From NCBI GenBank assembly GCA_947311845.1, contig CAMZMU010000041.1, forward strand, positions 112,714,203 through 112,778,202: DNA of 64,000 bases. The letters are read 5' to 3'. Below are positions 50,725 to 62,338 of the stretch, piece by piece. A program made the position numbers and the translations under genes. Origin of the DNA: Poa pratensis (lineage: Eukaryota; Streptophyta; Magnoliopsida; Poales; Poaceae). Below the pieces are notes generated by a model. The model worked only from the letters and a program-made list of their open reading frames with translations, ran no database searches and was not told the DNA's origin. How positions within the stretch are numbered: the first letter of the stretch is position 1; the number at the start of each line of letters is the position of its first letter.

Positions 50725-53700
50725 ATGGGTACAGAGGGCGCGGCAACTTTCCGCACCATCCTCTGCTCCTTGCTTCTTCTCTCGTTGAGCTGCGAGTGCC
50801 TGGCGGCAGAGTTGGATCAGGCTCAGACGGCACTGCTAGAGGTTAACACCTCATGGGAGGCCGCCAGAAAGATCCCTCAAACCCTCTTTGGATTGTTCTT
50901 TGAGGTGACGTTTTTCTTCTTGTTGGTCCACCTTCTTGACACTTGCTTTAATTTCTGTCCAATGTGAGTGCTGTATATTACCCACATAATTCATTATAAC
51001 TGGATAGTTCCACCCTAGTGGCATTTGTTTCAAAATCTGAAATTTCGCACTGACGTGTATACCAGATTTCCCTTATAACAAGGATTTATATAGGTTGAAT
51101 AATTAGTATATGAAATGGAAGAGTACAGTGCCCTTTTTGTGGAACGGAAGCATACAAAATCTTGTGCAGAGAACAATTTAAAGAACAAATTTCTGGTACT
51201 GTTATATTTATTCCCGTTCCATCATGCTGCTTGTTGTCTGTTCCCTAGGTAGTTGTGCAATAACTGAAGAACAAAGAAATCATTATTGCAACACATAACC
51301 CTAAGTAGCATTTCTTTGTCTGGACCCTAGGTAGTCGAGGAGGCAGATAGGTGGAAGCTTGTAGGTGTTTTGTGAGTAGTGGCCGTCGTCTCAGGCTTTG
51401 TTCTTGTGTTTGTTGTGGATTTGTTTTTCGATCTCTCCTAGACTCCTACCTATAAATAAAAAGGCATTCTTTCTCGCGCGTTTCCAGATTTTTTATTGCA
51501 ACACAACAGTGGAAAAAATAATTTAACCTCTTATTTTTATAATCCGTTAGTAACATTTCATGCTTAGCCACATACTGACTGTTGTCGAATTTATTCTTTA
51601 GGTTTTGAAGCTGGAGGACCGAACACTCCTTCAAACATAGATCCGTGGTCCATCATTGGGAATGAATCCACCATATATGTGAAAACTGAAAGATCATCTT
51701 GTTTCAGTAGGAATATCATCGCTCTACGGATGGAGGTTCTTTGTGACGAGTGTCCAGCTGGCAGCGTTGGCATCTATAACCCAGGATTCTGGGGCATGGT
51801 ACAATTTCTTTTTCATTGTATAAGTGGACTAGAACATTAGCATGAAAATATAAATCATAAAACGATAATTCAGTAAACCGTTTACACGCTACAAGTATGC
51901 CATTTGAAAAATCACAGCAAATGTTTTTTCTTTGTAAAAGTGAAACTGTAACATGATATTTGTCGCTTCTAATCCATATTCATTTTCCTTGGTTAATGCA
52001 TCGTTTTCTCTGAGAAGCATTTCAAATATTTCCCTCCAGTTTTGTGCTTAACTTGACCATTTTAATTTCCAGAATATAGAAGAAGGGAATACCTATAATC
52101 TAGTCATGTATATCAGATCAACGGAACCCGTGGAGTTGACTGCTTCACTCACATGCTTGGATGGCTTGCAAAATGTGGCATCAGCTGCTATAGTGTATAT
52201 ATCTTCCCTAATAAGATAAGATAATATTTCAACTGTTTTCTCCACTAACTGCGTAAGATATGCGTGCTGCATGGTTGCAGAGATAATAATGTGTCAGATT
52301 GGAGAAAGATAGAACAGCAATTATTAGCTCAAGGAACATGCAGAACTTCAAGGCTTGAGTTAACGACTTCCAAAAGGGGGGTCATATGGATAGATCAAGT
52401 GTCACTTATGCCTTCCGATACATACAAGGTGAATTGCTTTTTATCCTCTATCTAGGTATTAGCTACTTACAATCACAAAGGCATGATGTGATCTGAAGAA
52501 AGCTCGTAAAGATTCTATCGAAATGTATATTACTTCAAGTCGTAAAACCATATAGAAAGGCAAGATTGTTTTGTTACCTAGCAATAATATGTTCAAGGAA
52601 ATCAAACATCACAATGTTTGACCGTAAATAAAAATCGATAATGACCAAAATGCTTGCTTAACAGTTCTCATGGCTCATTATAAGATTAAAACAAAAAATT
52701 AAATTGATTTCTAAATTTTTAATAATAATAAAAATGTAATCTTCATTTTCAAATGCCAGATCGTGCTTACTATGAGTCTAATCGTCATTATGTTCTACAC
52801 ATACAGGGACATGGCTTTCGCGAGGAACTCATACACATGCTTGTGGATTTAAGACCACAGTTCCTACGATTTCCTGGTATTTCATATGTTATTTCAATCA
52901 AGATCAACTAATAAAGGCTGCACGTATATGTTCTAAACTTGTACTGTGTTTCTTATGCTGGTTTATATCCAATGATTTCTTGCTACCCTTGCAGTTTTTG
53001 TATCACATATTCAGCCATTAGGATTTTGGCAGGAAATAATTAAGCAACTGAACTCAAACCAGAACATGCCTACAGTGACATTCATAAACTTTATGACGTC
53101 TGTCAAAGGAACTACTAATGAGTAATGACTGAAGCACAGAACTGTAGAAATACACTGTGGTTGTCTGTGTACTGCATTGTCTTCTTTATCCAGTAAAATG
53201 CATTTTGATGGTTGCAAAATCGATTGAAATTTGACAAAGGTTTGATGTGCAAGATAGATTAGGTCTCTCTATTGTGCCATGTACTATCTTTAGATATGCC
53301 TCATTAGACCATAGCAGTAGCCCACCTTTTTTACATAACAGTGTAGTATACATTTGATCTACAGATCCCTAATGTTCTCGTATGTATCAAGTTGGCTGAC
53401 CCTAAAACCAAATCATGCACATGGTGTGCCCAGAAGACAATTTTTATCTTGTACATAGTCCCAGATATGAACAGCACAAGAATATAACACTACTTTTCAA
53501 GAACAAACTATAATTTGAGCTCACAGAATTGTGGACTTGACATGTTATGATGAACACATACTTACATGATTGCCATTTTTTAACATTGTACAACTTATTA
53601 ATCTTCGTAGTCCAGATTAGCAGGGACGATACTTGACATGTTATGATTAACATATACAACTCGAAGAGTGAGTTGAGTAAAATCTCAAATTTCATGACAA

Positions 53701-56700
53701 GAAAATGACCATCTTACCATGATGGAATATGGTGCCATATCTACCTATATATTTCATATGGATAATGGGTACTTTATCCTAGATTAAAATGAGTTTAGGC
53801 AACCAACTTTTCAATAATTCTCGAACTCTAGTTAAATAAAATCTCCAATCGTACAGATGTTGATATGTCACACCATTTTTGATAGGTGGTTGCTTTGTTG
53901 AAGGCGATTGGTTAAGAAATGCTTTCAGATGGAGGGAAACTATTGGTCCATGGGAAGAGAGGCCTGGGCACTATGGAGACGTTTGGAATTACTGGACAGA
54001 TGATGGCCTCGGGTATTATGAGTTTCTCCAGGTATGTATTGATTAATCTCCTGCTAATTTTCTAGGTGTGGCCATATATTTCATACATTTAATTCGAAAT
54101 GTCTATGAAAGCTTGCCGAAGACCTGGGTGCCGAGCCAATCTGGGTTTTTAATGCTGGTAAGTAATATTTTTGCTATTTTTCATTAACTGTATTTTATAA
54201 TATCTTTAATTATCACTTGTCTACACATTGATTGCTTTAAAATTTTCTCTTGAAATTTAGGGATTAGCCACCATGATGAAGTTGATACCACTGCAGTCGC
54301 ACCTTTTGTAAAGGTATGTATTCACTGTCTTAGATCTTTCACCATATGGTCCGTAGTGCAGTAAGTTCAACGTTTTTTGCGTGCGTGTAAAAAAAACATA
54401 TCGCCTCTTTTCCAGAGCATGTTTATGGGCATATTAGATTCAGCTAAGTCAGGTATTCTTGTCAAAATACAACTTTTACAGACTAGTTTGGGATCTGAAT
54501 GAAAAGCATGCACATATAGTGCGCATGGACGTGTGATCGATTGAACATGGCTCATATGGGAAAATATATTTGGCATAACAAGAAGCCAAACTAGAACACT
54601 GGCTCTTCAAAGCAAAAATGACATCCACACGGGAATTAGGTAGTGGGCCTAGTTTACGACCTAAGTTACTGTCAATGCCCTTAATATTGTTAGTCCTTTT
54701 GTTATTTCCCTCATAGTAGATGCCATCATATCTATAAAAAAATAGCTATATAAATTTCTCATGATTTTAAGTTCGTTTTTGTTCCTTGCCTTACTATAGG
54801 ATGTGTTGAACAGTCTTGAGTTCGCTAGAGGAAGTGCAGAATCAACCTGGGGTTCGGTTAGAGCTGCGATGGGGCATTCTGAAAGATTTCGGCTGAAGTA
54901 TGTCGCGATTGGAAATGAGGATTGTTACAAAAACAATTACCAGGGTAATCTTTTTGTTAATCAACATAAGTAAACTATAAAAATATATTTGTTATTAAAT
55001 ACCTTAGTGGTTTCATTAACTTAGGAACATATGTATCTACAGACTGAAGTGATGTAATGACATGATTTCTCGTCATGACTGTTTTATTTTAGCATATTAA
55101 AACCACAATTTTTATTCCCTTTTTTCGAATAGCTATATATGAGAGAAAAGACATAAAAAATGAACCATCCACTTTAGTAGTTTACTGAACACATGACCGC
55201 TAACATTGGATTTGCACATAAGTTAAATAATTTCATCATAGCTTACAGAATTACTGTGGCCTTCACTTATTTTGCTGGAGTACTGAAGAGTGAAGAGCTA
55301 GATTAGAATTTCCCACTTTGCAAATGATGTTCTTATGTTCTGTTTAACAGGAAATTATCTCAAGTTTTACAATGCAATTCGAGAGGCCTATCTAGATATT
55401 CAAATGATTTCGAATTGTGATGGCTCATCTAAGCCACTGAATCATCCAGCTGATTTGTATGATTTCCATGTAAGTTATTGCTTGCAAATTGGTTTGTCAT
55501 CTCCTCTTGATCAATGGGTTACTTAGAATACTGCCTTATTTTCTGTAGGTCTATAGCAATGCCACTTTTATTTTTCTCATGAAAGATAAGTTTAACAGCG
55601 CATCACGTACCGGTCCTAAGGTATGCCTACCCGTATGGAGTGGTTTATTTTGGAATAGATGTTTCATATATCTGCGTTTCTGACTTACTAGGGCGTACCT
55701 ACATCTACTTTTACTGATTTATGCAATTTGTGTTAAGAGTTCTTAAGAGGAAGATTTTTTTTGGAAGATCTCAACTGATCCAACAGTAACAAGCGTGACA
55801 GTATTATCATTTTCTAGAAAATCTTGCGTACTACATAAACTGAAGGTATTATAGCTAACTATGATGTGATCTTATTTCAGGCATTTGTTAGTGAGTATGC
55901 TGTTAATGATGTGGGGTGCCGGCAATGGAAGCCTTCTTGCTTCACTGGCAGAGGCCGCATTCCTCATTGGGTTAGAGAAAAACAGGTGATCTCTCTCACT
56001 TTTTCCTTCTTTTCTTGAGGTTTGGGAAACATCGATAATGCATAGGATCCTTCAATCAGGCATGATTTTCCCTGGATGTAAATTGGCATTGTCTTTGACA
56101 GTTGTCAATGAAAAATCTTCTAAATGTGGAACTATGTAACAGTATTTCCTTACTGTGAGTTAATGAGATGGTTTTATGTCATTCTCCTTTGCAGTGATAT
56201 CGTCCACATGGCGAGCTATGCTCCACTCTTCGTAAATGACAATGACCGCAGGTTAGTACCGACAGCTTTGTGCTCTTTTTTTCATACTAGCATTCTTGTT
56301 GATACAGTTGCAGTGATTATCTCTGAATATAATGATCAGATGGAACCCAGATGCGATAGTCTTCAACTCCTGGCAACATTATGGAACTCCCAGTTACTGG
56401 ATGCAGACATTTTTCCGTGAATCAAGTGGTGCTGTGATCCATCCGGTGAAACTCGCTTCCAGCTACTCTGATTCATTGGCAGCATCTGCAATCACCTGGA
56501 AAGACAATGAGGATATGTTCCTGAGGATAAAGGTAAACTCAGTGGTTCAAGTTTCATGTGATTGCTTCAGTTCATTAGATTTTCCTTTAGGGATTCAGTT
56601 CATTTGATAAATTGTAAAAATACCTTGATGTTTGAAATGGCTCAAACCATGTACAGCAATACACAATTGCCTGAACATTTACATACTTGCATAACAACCC

Positions 56701-57147
56701 ACAGACATGGTTTCTACTTCTGAGTAGCATGTTTAATTATTTAGATTTTACAACTTCGTACTGATCTCCATGTAATCTTCTGCAGATTGTGAACTTCGGT
56801 TCACATGCTGTGAACCTAACAATATCTGCAACTGGACTTCAATCTGGTGTTGATTCGGCAAGATCAACCGTCACTGTTCTCACATCCAACGATTTGCTTG
56901 ATGAAAACTCGTTCAGTAACCCCAAAAAGGTGAGATGGTGCCTTTGCTTTGCTTATGTTCTTTTGGTTTCATACATTATACACTAGATTTGTTGTGTAAC
57001 ATGAATTTTGCAAATGGTGCAGGTTGTGCCGGTTAGCAGCAGTCTACCCAGTGCCGCAGAAAAGATGCAGGCCTTGCTGGTTCCTTACTCATTCACGTTT
57101 TTGATCTGGCTCTTGATCAGTACAGCAAGCTCGTAGCTGAGATGTGA
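50725..57147 (+). pseudogene. GH51 alpha-L-arabinofuranosidase gene, with a missing exon and two frameshifts
   Basis: GH51 enzymes remove arabinose side chains from arabinoxylan in the cell wall. Exons: 50725-50904, 51602-51798, 52073-52194, 52281-52428, 52807-52876, 53886-54031, 54112-54157, 54261-54313, 54800-54944, 55351-55469, 55549-55620, 55881-55986, 56195-56251, 56340-56532, 56786-56929, 57023-57147. A signal peptide (ILCSLLLLSLSCECLAA) opens the frame. The acid/base Glu is in AIGNEDC and the nucleophile in AFVSEYAV. Exon phases fit except in three places. The segment between LFGLFFE and GFEAGGP (an EINHAGAGG-type motif in the family) is absent and the phase breaks. One extra G near 55917 shifts the frame right after the nucleophile. 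A shift near 57105 alters the last 14 residues. Either a recent pseudogene or sequence errors. Confidence 0.8.
51283..51505. mobile_element. 197-bp insertion with 13-bp TSD in the first coding intron
   Basis: TTATTGCAACACA is present at 51283-51295 and 51493-51505. The sequence between (51296-51492) includes a T/G-rich part and TATAAATAAAAAGGC near its end, which recalls a LINE 3' tail. A 13-bp duplication fits target-primed retroposition. It lies in the interval where the missing exon should be. Confidence 0.45.
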
Positions 57148-58721
57148 AGCAATTGGCGATAGGTTTACACGAGGTGGAAATAGGGATGATTTCATGAGGT
57201 ATTGAGGTGTGGCGCATGAACTGCAGAATGTGAAGTGCTCTTATCGGATTCCTTCAAAGTAAATACTAAATAAAATGCATTTCTGGTATTTGTCTATCAG
57301 GGCTCATGTTATCCTAGTATTCATAACACTGTTAATGTATCCTGTTGACCTGCTGCGAGTATATCAAAATAAATGAAAAGGCTTGCACGTTGATATCCTT
57401 GTTAATTTGTATCACTCTGGCCCAAGTCACAATGATATTGCAGTTTTTATTTTCACATAACAGACGATTCTTTTAGCAATCTACTGGATGAAACATGTGT
57501 GAAGTCGTGGCCTGGAAAACAATCAGGAATGGTGTCTTATCTTGTTTAGGAAACATAGTGAGAGTGTAGGCAGAAATGGAGGAACCATGCTAGAGGAAGC
57601 TATAAAACGATGCGCAGAACCTCAGGCAAACACTGTCTGGCAAGTAAAGCAGAAAATGGTAGCCATGATCAACTTTCTCCAGCTGTGGCCGGTGAATTGT
57701 ATGTTTTGCAATGTGGAGAACACCCTAAGTATCTGCTGATTCTGAAACATTTGCTACTACTAGTGTCTAGTACATGATCTTGTTTACCTCTGGGGTTCCA
57801 TTTCTAAGCCCCTACTGTATGCATATGAATTGGCATTTGACAAGAAATAAAATCACTTCGCCTAGGAGTAGTAAATCGTCGAGTATTTGGGGATCGGAAC
57901 TAGAGTCAGCCGTCTGATGCAACATTACATACCACTTGGCTTATAGCTTAACTGAACTTTTCGACAGTGTTTTCTGAATCTCTCAACTTGTCCACATCCT
58001 GACAATAACGCCAGCCAGATGATCACATAAAAAAAAACACCAGATGATCACAGCCTCACAGGGACAGAAGGTCGTCATATCACCGGCGGCCGCCGCGTCT
58101 CAAGAAGTCGCCGCTGCTCCTCTTGGAAGGAGCGTCGCAGCTGGTCGTGGTCGGGACGAGCGGTGCAGATGTTTCCTTCTTCCTAATCCAACGACCAGCA
58201 GAAAGGGAAATAACCAGCCATTTGGGTTTCACTCCCCTTCCGTCGTGCCGATCCCGCCGCTGCGACCCTAGTCGCCGACTCGCCGCCCCCCCACTCGCAC
58301 TCTGCATCTATCAGACTCTGCCCCTTTCCTCTCGCGCACTTTTCTTGCGCGCATCCGCGACGTCTCTCTGAACACCGGAGCGAGCTCCATCCACTTCGAG
58401 CACAACCTGTTCGATGAAATGCCCAGCTCGTTGTCCTCTCTGTTTCTCCAATCGCATCCGCAACTGCACATACGTCCCTCCTGTTTCAGTAGACTAGGTA
58501 ATCAAACTAGCAGTTTTTAACCCGAGGCTCTATTTTAACTTCAATGCCACTTCACTTCTTTCCGATTTTGGTGTCAGAATTAACATGTAATCCTTTTCGT
58601 TGCAGATTAAATAAGTTGGAATTGCTCCTTAATTCTTTATAGTACGGAATTCATTTTTTCTTTCCAGTGGAGTGCTGTTGTATGCTTTGAGTAAGGATTC
58701 GGTTGCTAGCGTACAAGTCAG
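57148..58721. other. 3' flank of the arabinofuranosidase gene and 5' region of the PORR pseudogene
   Basis: The first 300 bases are probably 3' UTR. From 58044 to 58500 the sequence is GC-rich and leader-like; one frame reads HFEHNLFDEMPSS, a PPR-like snippet too short to call. AG acceptor-like sites near 58604 and 58667 suggest a leader intron. No complete gene is present. Confidence 0.4.
58015..58052. mobile_element. 12-nt poly-A insertion flanked by a 13-bp duplication
   Basis: CCAGATGATCACA at 58015-58027 is repeated at 58040-58052. Only TAAAAAAAAACA lies between. This looks like a retroposition event that delivered little more than a poly-A tail. Replication slippage is an alternative. 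Confidence 0.5.
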
Positions 58722-59838
58722 ATGGCATCTAAGGTGTTTGGTCGAATAAATCTGCATGCATCTTCCCTGTGCCCGCACATGTTGAATGAGGCGTTTTGTT
58801 ACGGGCCGTTTAATCGTACTATGCAGAGGAGATGGAAGAAGCCAGTGGATTCAGCACGGACTCGTTTGGAGGGCAGAACAAGGGACCATACGCTAGACAA
58901 GCTGATGGTTCAACTCAGGAACTTGAGGCAGGCTTTGGATTTGCATGAGGTGATATCTCAGCAGAGGAACGGCTATGCATCTCTCCAGCTCCTTTTGCGG
59001 TGGAGGCGTGAGATTGGGTTGAACATTGAGATCGGCGCTTTCCTCAAGAAATATCCCCATATTTTCGAGATTTATGTGCACCCTGTCACAAGGAAACATT
59101 GTTGTAGGATCACCCGAAAGATGGCTGATTTGGTCGCAGAAGAAGATGCTGTCGTCAGGGAAAATAAGCCTGCCCTAGTTCAGCGGCTGAAGAAACTTCT
59201 CATGAAGTCTATGAATGAGACTCTGAATATGCATGCGATATGGCTCATCAGGAAGGAACTTGGTCTGCCCGATGACTACAGGTGTTCTTTAATGCCAAAC
59301 CATGAATCTGAGTTTTCTGTTGAAACCCCTGATACTTTGGCATCGCTCTCTAGGAATGAGAATCTACCTGTAGCTAATGTTCAAAAATGAAGGGAGAAGG
59401 AGTATACGGAAAAATGGTTGGCAGAATATGAGACAAAACACCACTCGAGAGGTTGTCGCACTTCAGGGGACCTTTCTCTATGGAGATAAACTTGCGGGAA
59501 CTACTTCTTAAGCACCCTGGAGTTTTCTACATCATGACCAAAGGAAGCACACAAACGGTGCTTCTTAGACAGAGTTACAGTAAAAGATTCTTGGTTGAGC
59601 CTAACCTGTTTATGTTGTGCGAAGGAAAATGCTAGATCTGATTTTGTCCGGATGTCGTAACATTGGTGAAGCTGAAAATGCAATTTGGATGTTGAGGAGG
59701 ACAACCATGGAAGCAGTCATGGGTCACAGAATCACACATGCCCGGTGTCTATGCTGGCGTTTGAAACTGACTCATGTGGAGAACAGTCATTTTCTTGCGA
59801 CTCACATGAAAGTAAGATTCCATGAAGCTATGCAGTAA
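58722..59838 (+). pseudogene. PORR-domain (plant organelle RNA recognition) protein pseudogene
   Basis: PORR proteins bind group II introns in mitochondria or chloroplasts and are needed for their splicing. The ATG at 58722 opens an organelle-type N-terminus. The PORR domain starts near residue 36 with RRWKKPVDSARTRLEGRTRD, then DLHEVISQQRNGYASLQLLL, IGAFLKKYPHIFEIYVHP and LIRKELGLPDDYR. At 59388 a TGA ends the frame, but the family sense goes on beyond it in the same frame (EYTEKWLAEYETK), so this is a nonsense change. A later frame has INLRELLLKHPGVFYIMTKG (59483-59540) and another RRKMLDLILSGCRN. The conserved middle of the domain is missing between the two parts. It is a multi-lesion pseudogene. 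Confidence 0.8.
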
Positions 59839-60389
59839 CAGGACAAGGTGCTCTCTGAAGTACAAGTTGTGAAATAGGGTTTCCTAAAGAGTATTTTATA
59901 CGTAAAAACTCCATCAGGTTTTTCTTCTTGTATCTGCATTATGTTGTATGGATCATAATCATATACATGACTTCTCTAAGAGAAGAATGCAGTCTTTCCA
60001 CGTACTTTCTTTGAGACTATTTTCCAAAGCTATTATTGGGGGGAAATCACGTTAACTGAACTACTTATTTTAACATCAAGAGAAAATCTAATAATCAAAG
60101 AGAATTACACCATCCACAAGCTGGAAAAATAAGAACTCAGGGATCATCCCTCCAAACACCACTAATGCCCTGAGATTCTACAGATTTTGCTAAAACACAA
60201 GCCGCTTGATTTACTTCCATGGACAGTGTATCTGTAGATTTTTTTTATTAAAACTAAGGCATCAACTTACGGCGTCATATCGACTTGAGCTGAGATCTGA
60301 TGGTGCTAAACGAACACGTTGGGAGTGCGCTGAGCATGCGAGTAGCCTGCTGGTTTTACAGCTTAGAGGAACTAGAAAAATTCTTGAGA
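59839..60389. other. Intergenic, nothing recognised
   Basis: AT-rich sequence between two pseudogenes. I see no gene or repeat. Confidence 0.5.
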
Positions 60390-60800
60390 TAATTACGAAA
60401 TAAATAAAACTATTCATTTTATTCAAAACAGCGGTAGCTGCAATAATTATTTCCGGCCTCTCAGGTAAACGGAGCATCGCGACCAACGCGACGCCGAGCT
60501 TAGCGAGCTCGAACGCGTTGTCGTCCTCCGCTGACAACGGCGAAGACGAGTTATTCTTCCTGAATCCGTCCTCGCGCTCCTTGGCAGCGGCCGCCGCCTT
60601 CTCTAGGATAGCCGTCGCCTCGCCAAACTTTCCTGCCTTGACCGCAGCGGTGCAGGCAGGCCCGCCGTTCACTATGCCACGGTACAGCGACCGGCACGAC
60701 AGGAGGCACCGAGCCACGGCGGCGTCGTCCTCCGCATTAAGCTTCACGCCGCTCCGGAGCAGGCAGTCGATCTTGGCCGCCGTGCTGGTGGCGTTGTGCA
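60390..60800 (-). pseudogene. Truncated second copy of the PMEI-like gene
   Basis: On the minus strand it reads NATSTAAKIDCLLRSGVKLN, ARCLLSCRSLYRGIVNGGPA and CTAAVKAGKFGEATAILEKA, then EDDNAFELAKLGVALVAML. It is the close paralogue of 9183-9866 and shares its 3' flank (AACTATTCATTTTATTC). The signal peptide and the first Cys pair are absent: similarity stops near 60796, where unrelated GC-rich inverted sequence begins. Its native stop is also lost, so the frame runs on to 60262. Confidence 0.8.
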
Positions 60801-60865
60801 GGCCCGAGCCCTGAACTGTGCCATCCGCACAGGGCCCCAAATTTTTTGGGGCCCATAAATTTGAA
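60796..60865. other. GC-rich inverted-repeat sequence at the PMEI break (possible hAT-type end)
   Basis: CAGGCCCGAGCCCTG is followed by GGGCCCCAAATTTTTTGGGGCCC, an imperfect palindrome. GGGCC-rich palindromic ends of this kind occur in some plant hAT elements. No TSD or partner end was found, so the family is uncertain. Confidence 0.3.
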
Positions 60866-60921
60866 TTTATGTTTCTACCTAAAGAACAAAAAAACTTGTA
60901 CCGAATTATGTACGGAAAATA

Positions 60922-60990
60922 ATATATGGTGTAGTGGTTAGAACCGTTGTTTCTCCAGTGATGGTACTGGGATCGAATCCTAACACCCAC
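60922..60990 (+). other. tRNA-like sequence, possibly a SINE or degenerate tRNA
   Basis: TGGTGTAGTGGTTAGAACC resembles an A box and D-arm, and GGGATCGAATCC, 35-45 bases later, resembles a B box and T-arm. The 5' half recalls plant Val-tRNA. No clean acceptor stem or anticodon arm can be folded, so I do not call it a working tRNA gene. Confidence 0.35.
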
Positions 60991-61064
60991 ATTTTTAATT
61001 TTTTGCCTTGTTTTAATTGGGAACTGAAATTTGAAACTGGGTTGGGTTACCGTGAAACTACAGA

Positions 61065-62043
61065 TGTCGGGGGGCCCCCGGGTAGGGTCATGATGTGGTA
61101 AAAGCTATGCCCAGGTGTGGGCCAAGTTACAGTAAAAACCGGCATACCTGGACTTCAGAGTATGGTGCAGGTGCAAACCAACATAGGCTTACCGAGATAA
61201 CCCGGGCCAGAAGGGACCGGGGTGCCATACTGGTGCCAACCGGCATACGTCGACCGAGATAAGGGACCCGAGATAAGGATCCGAGACAGTATATCGGTAA
61301 CCTGTATGTTTTCTTATGTGCAGGGAAGGTTATTTGAGGAAGAGGAATCCGGCATATCCATGCCGGGTTATCCTAGTGTCGGACGGGAGTCAATGCTCCT
61401 GTCACATCCCGTCTGACACGGAAGCGTCTGGCACGGAAGCGCCTGACACGGGGGCGTGCATGAGGAGCTAGATGACAGGCCATCATTCCACCGCTGACTC
61501 CGGTTTATCCGGGGACAGACTGCGAGGCAGAGGCATGGGCAGGCCCTGTCTTGTCTCTGACCGAGGGTACATTCTAACTGTGTTGTAGAGCTGCAGGAGA
61601 TGGGCATGCCACGTCCTGTCTCTGACAGGAGTAACATCATGACATACCTTTGGCATGGCTACAGTGCTTCGGGAGGGGTGTTCCCGTAACTCGGTTTAGC
61701 TTATATATGTGCCCTCACCCCCTCCTGCGTGAGAAAGGAGACCCAGAGATATCTTTCCACCCGTAGCTTCATCTTCTTCCTGGTGTTCATCCCCATTGTT
61801 GGGATCATACAGCTCGAGGAGCAGCTTTGTACGTGTGATATCGTGATATTCAGAGAGATAGGCAGGAGTAGGGGTGTTACCTCCTCACGAGGGCCCCGAA
61901 CCTGGGTAGATCCTGTGTGTGCTTGTGCTTGTGTGTTCTTCGTGCGTGCTTCTTAGCGCGCTAGCCCTCTCCCGGATCCTCCAGCGTCCATCGGCCCCAC
62001 ACTTTAGCCATCCTATGGCATCTGCCGTGATACCACCACGACA
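61065..62043 (+). repeat. 5' LTR, 979 bp
   Basis: It begins TGTCGGGGGGCCCCCGGG and ends CCACCACGACA, with TGTCG/CGACA inverted ends. TTATATATG near 61702 is the likely promoter TATA. The PBS follows after two bases. Confidence 0.85.
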
Positions 62044-62338
62044 GTTGGCGCCCACCGTGGGGCAGGCAGCGGCGCTGGCTGGTGTGACATTCCGGACGGG
62101 CTCCATCATCAACTCCGGCGAGCGCGTCGTTTGCGGGCTCGTCTGCAAGCTCGGCGCGCTGAACTTCATCAGCGACAACGCTGGATGCTTCGGCAGCAGG
62201 CCGTTCCCGACGAACGGCTGCCTCATCAGCTTCGGCACCTTCGTGACCTACGTCGCCACCGAGGTTGTCTGCAAGTACCCCGAGCAGGTGCTTGTGGGAG
62301 GATCCTCCTGCTATCTGTGCGGCTCGCGGCCGGCGTAG
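62015..62338 (+). CDS. Retroelement leader ORF reading through the PBS (107 aa)
   Basis: The ATG at 62015 lies inside the LTR's last 29 bases. The frame reads PPRQLAPTVGQAAALAGVTF across the LTR end and PBS, then FRTGSIINSGERVVCGLVCK and a Cys-rich end (GGSSCYLCGSRPA). The truncated element at 17.3-18.9 kb has a parallel frame (FAPTVGHKAARVTFQAG). I do not recognise a known domain; function is unknown. It could be an N-terminal extension of gag made before a stop. Confidence 0.45.
   Translation: MASAVIPPRQLAPTVGQAAALAGVTFRTGSIINSGERVVCGLVCKLGALNFISDNAGCFGSRPFPTNGCLISFGTFVTYVATEVVCKYPEQVLVGGSSCYLCGSRPA
62046..62063 (+). promoter_or_regulatory. Primer-binding site
   Basis: TGGCGCCCACCGTGGGGC, starting two bases after the LTR. 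The 3' position and the TGG start are as expected. The tRNA species is not identified. Confidence 0.75.

Noticed and set aside
58380..58500. PPR gene start, from the reading HFEHNLFDEMP
   Set aside because: A single short PPR-like snippet without a second repeat is not enough.
60922..60990. Functional tRNA gene
   Set aside because: A-box and B-box-like motifs exist, but I cannot pair a proper acceptor stem or anticodon arm.
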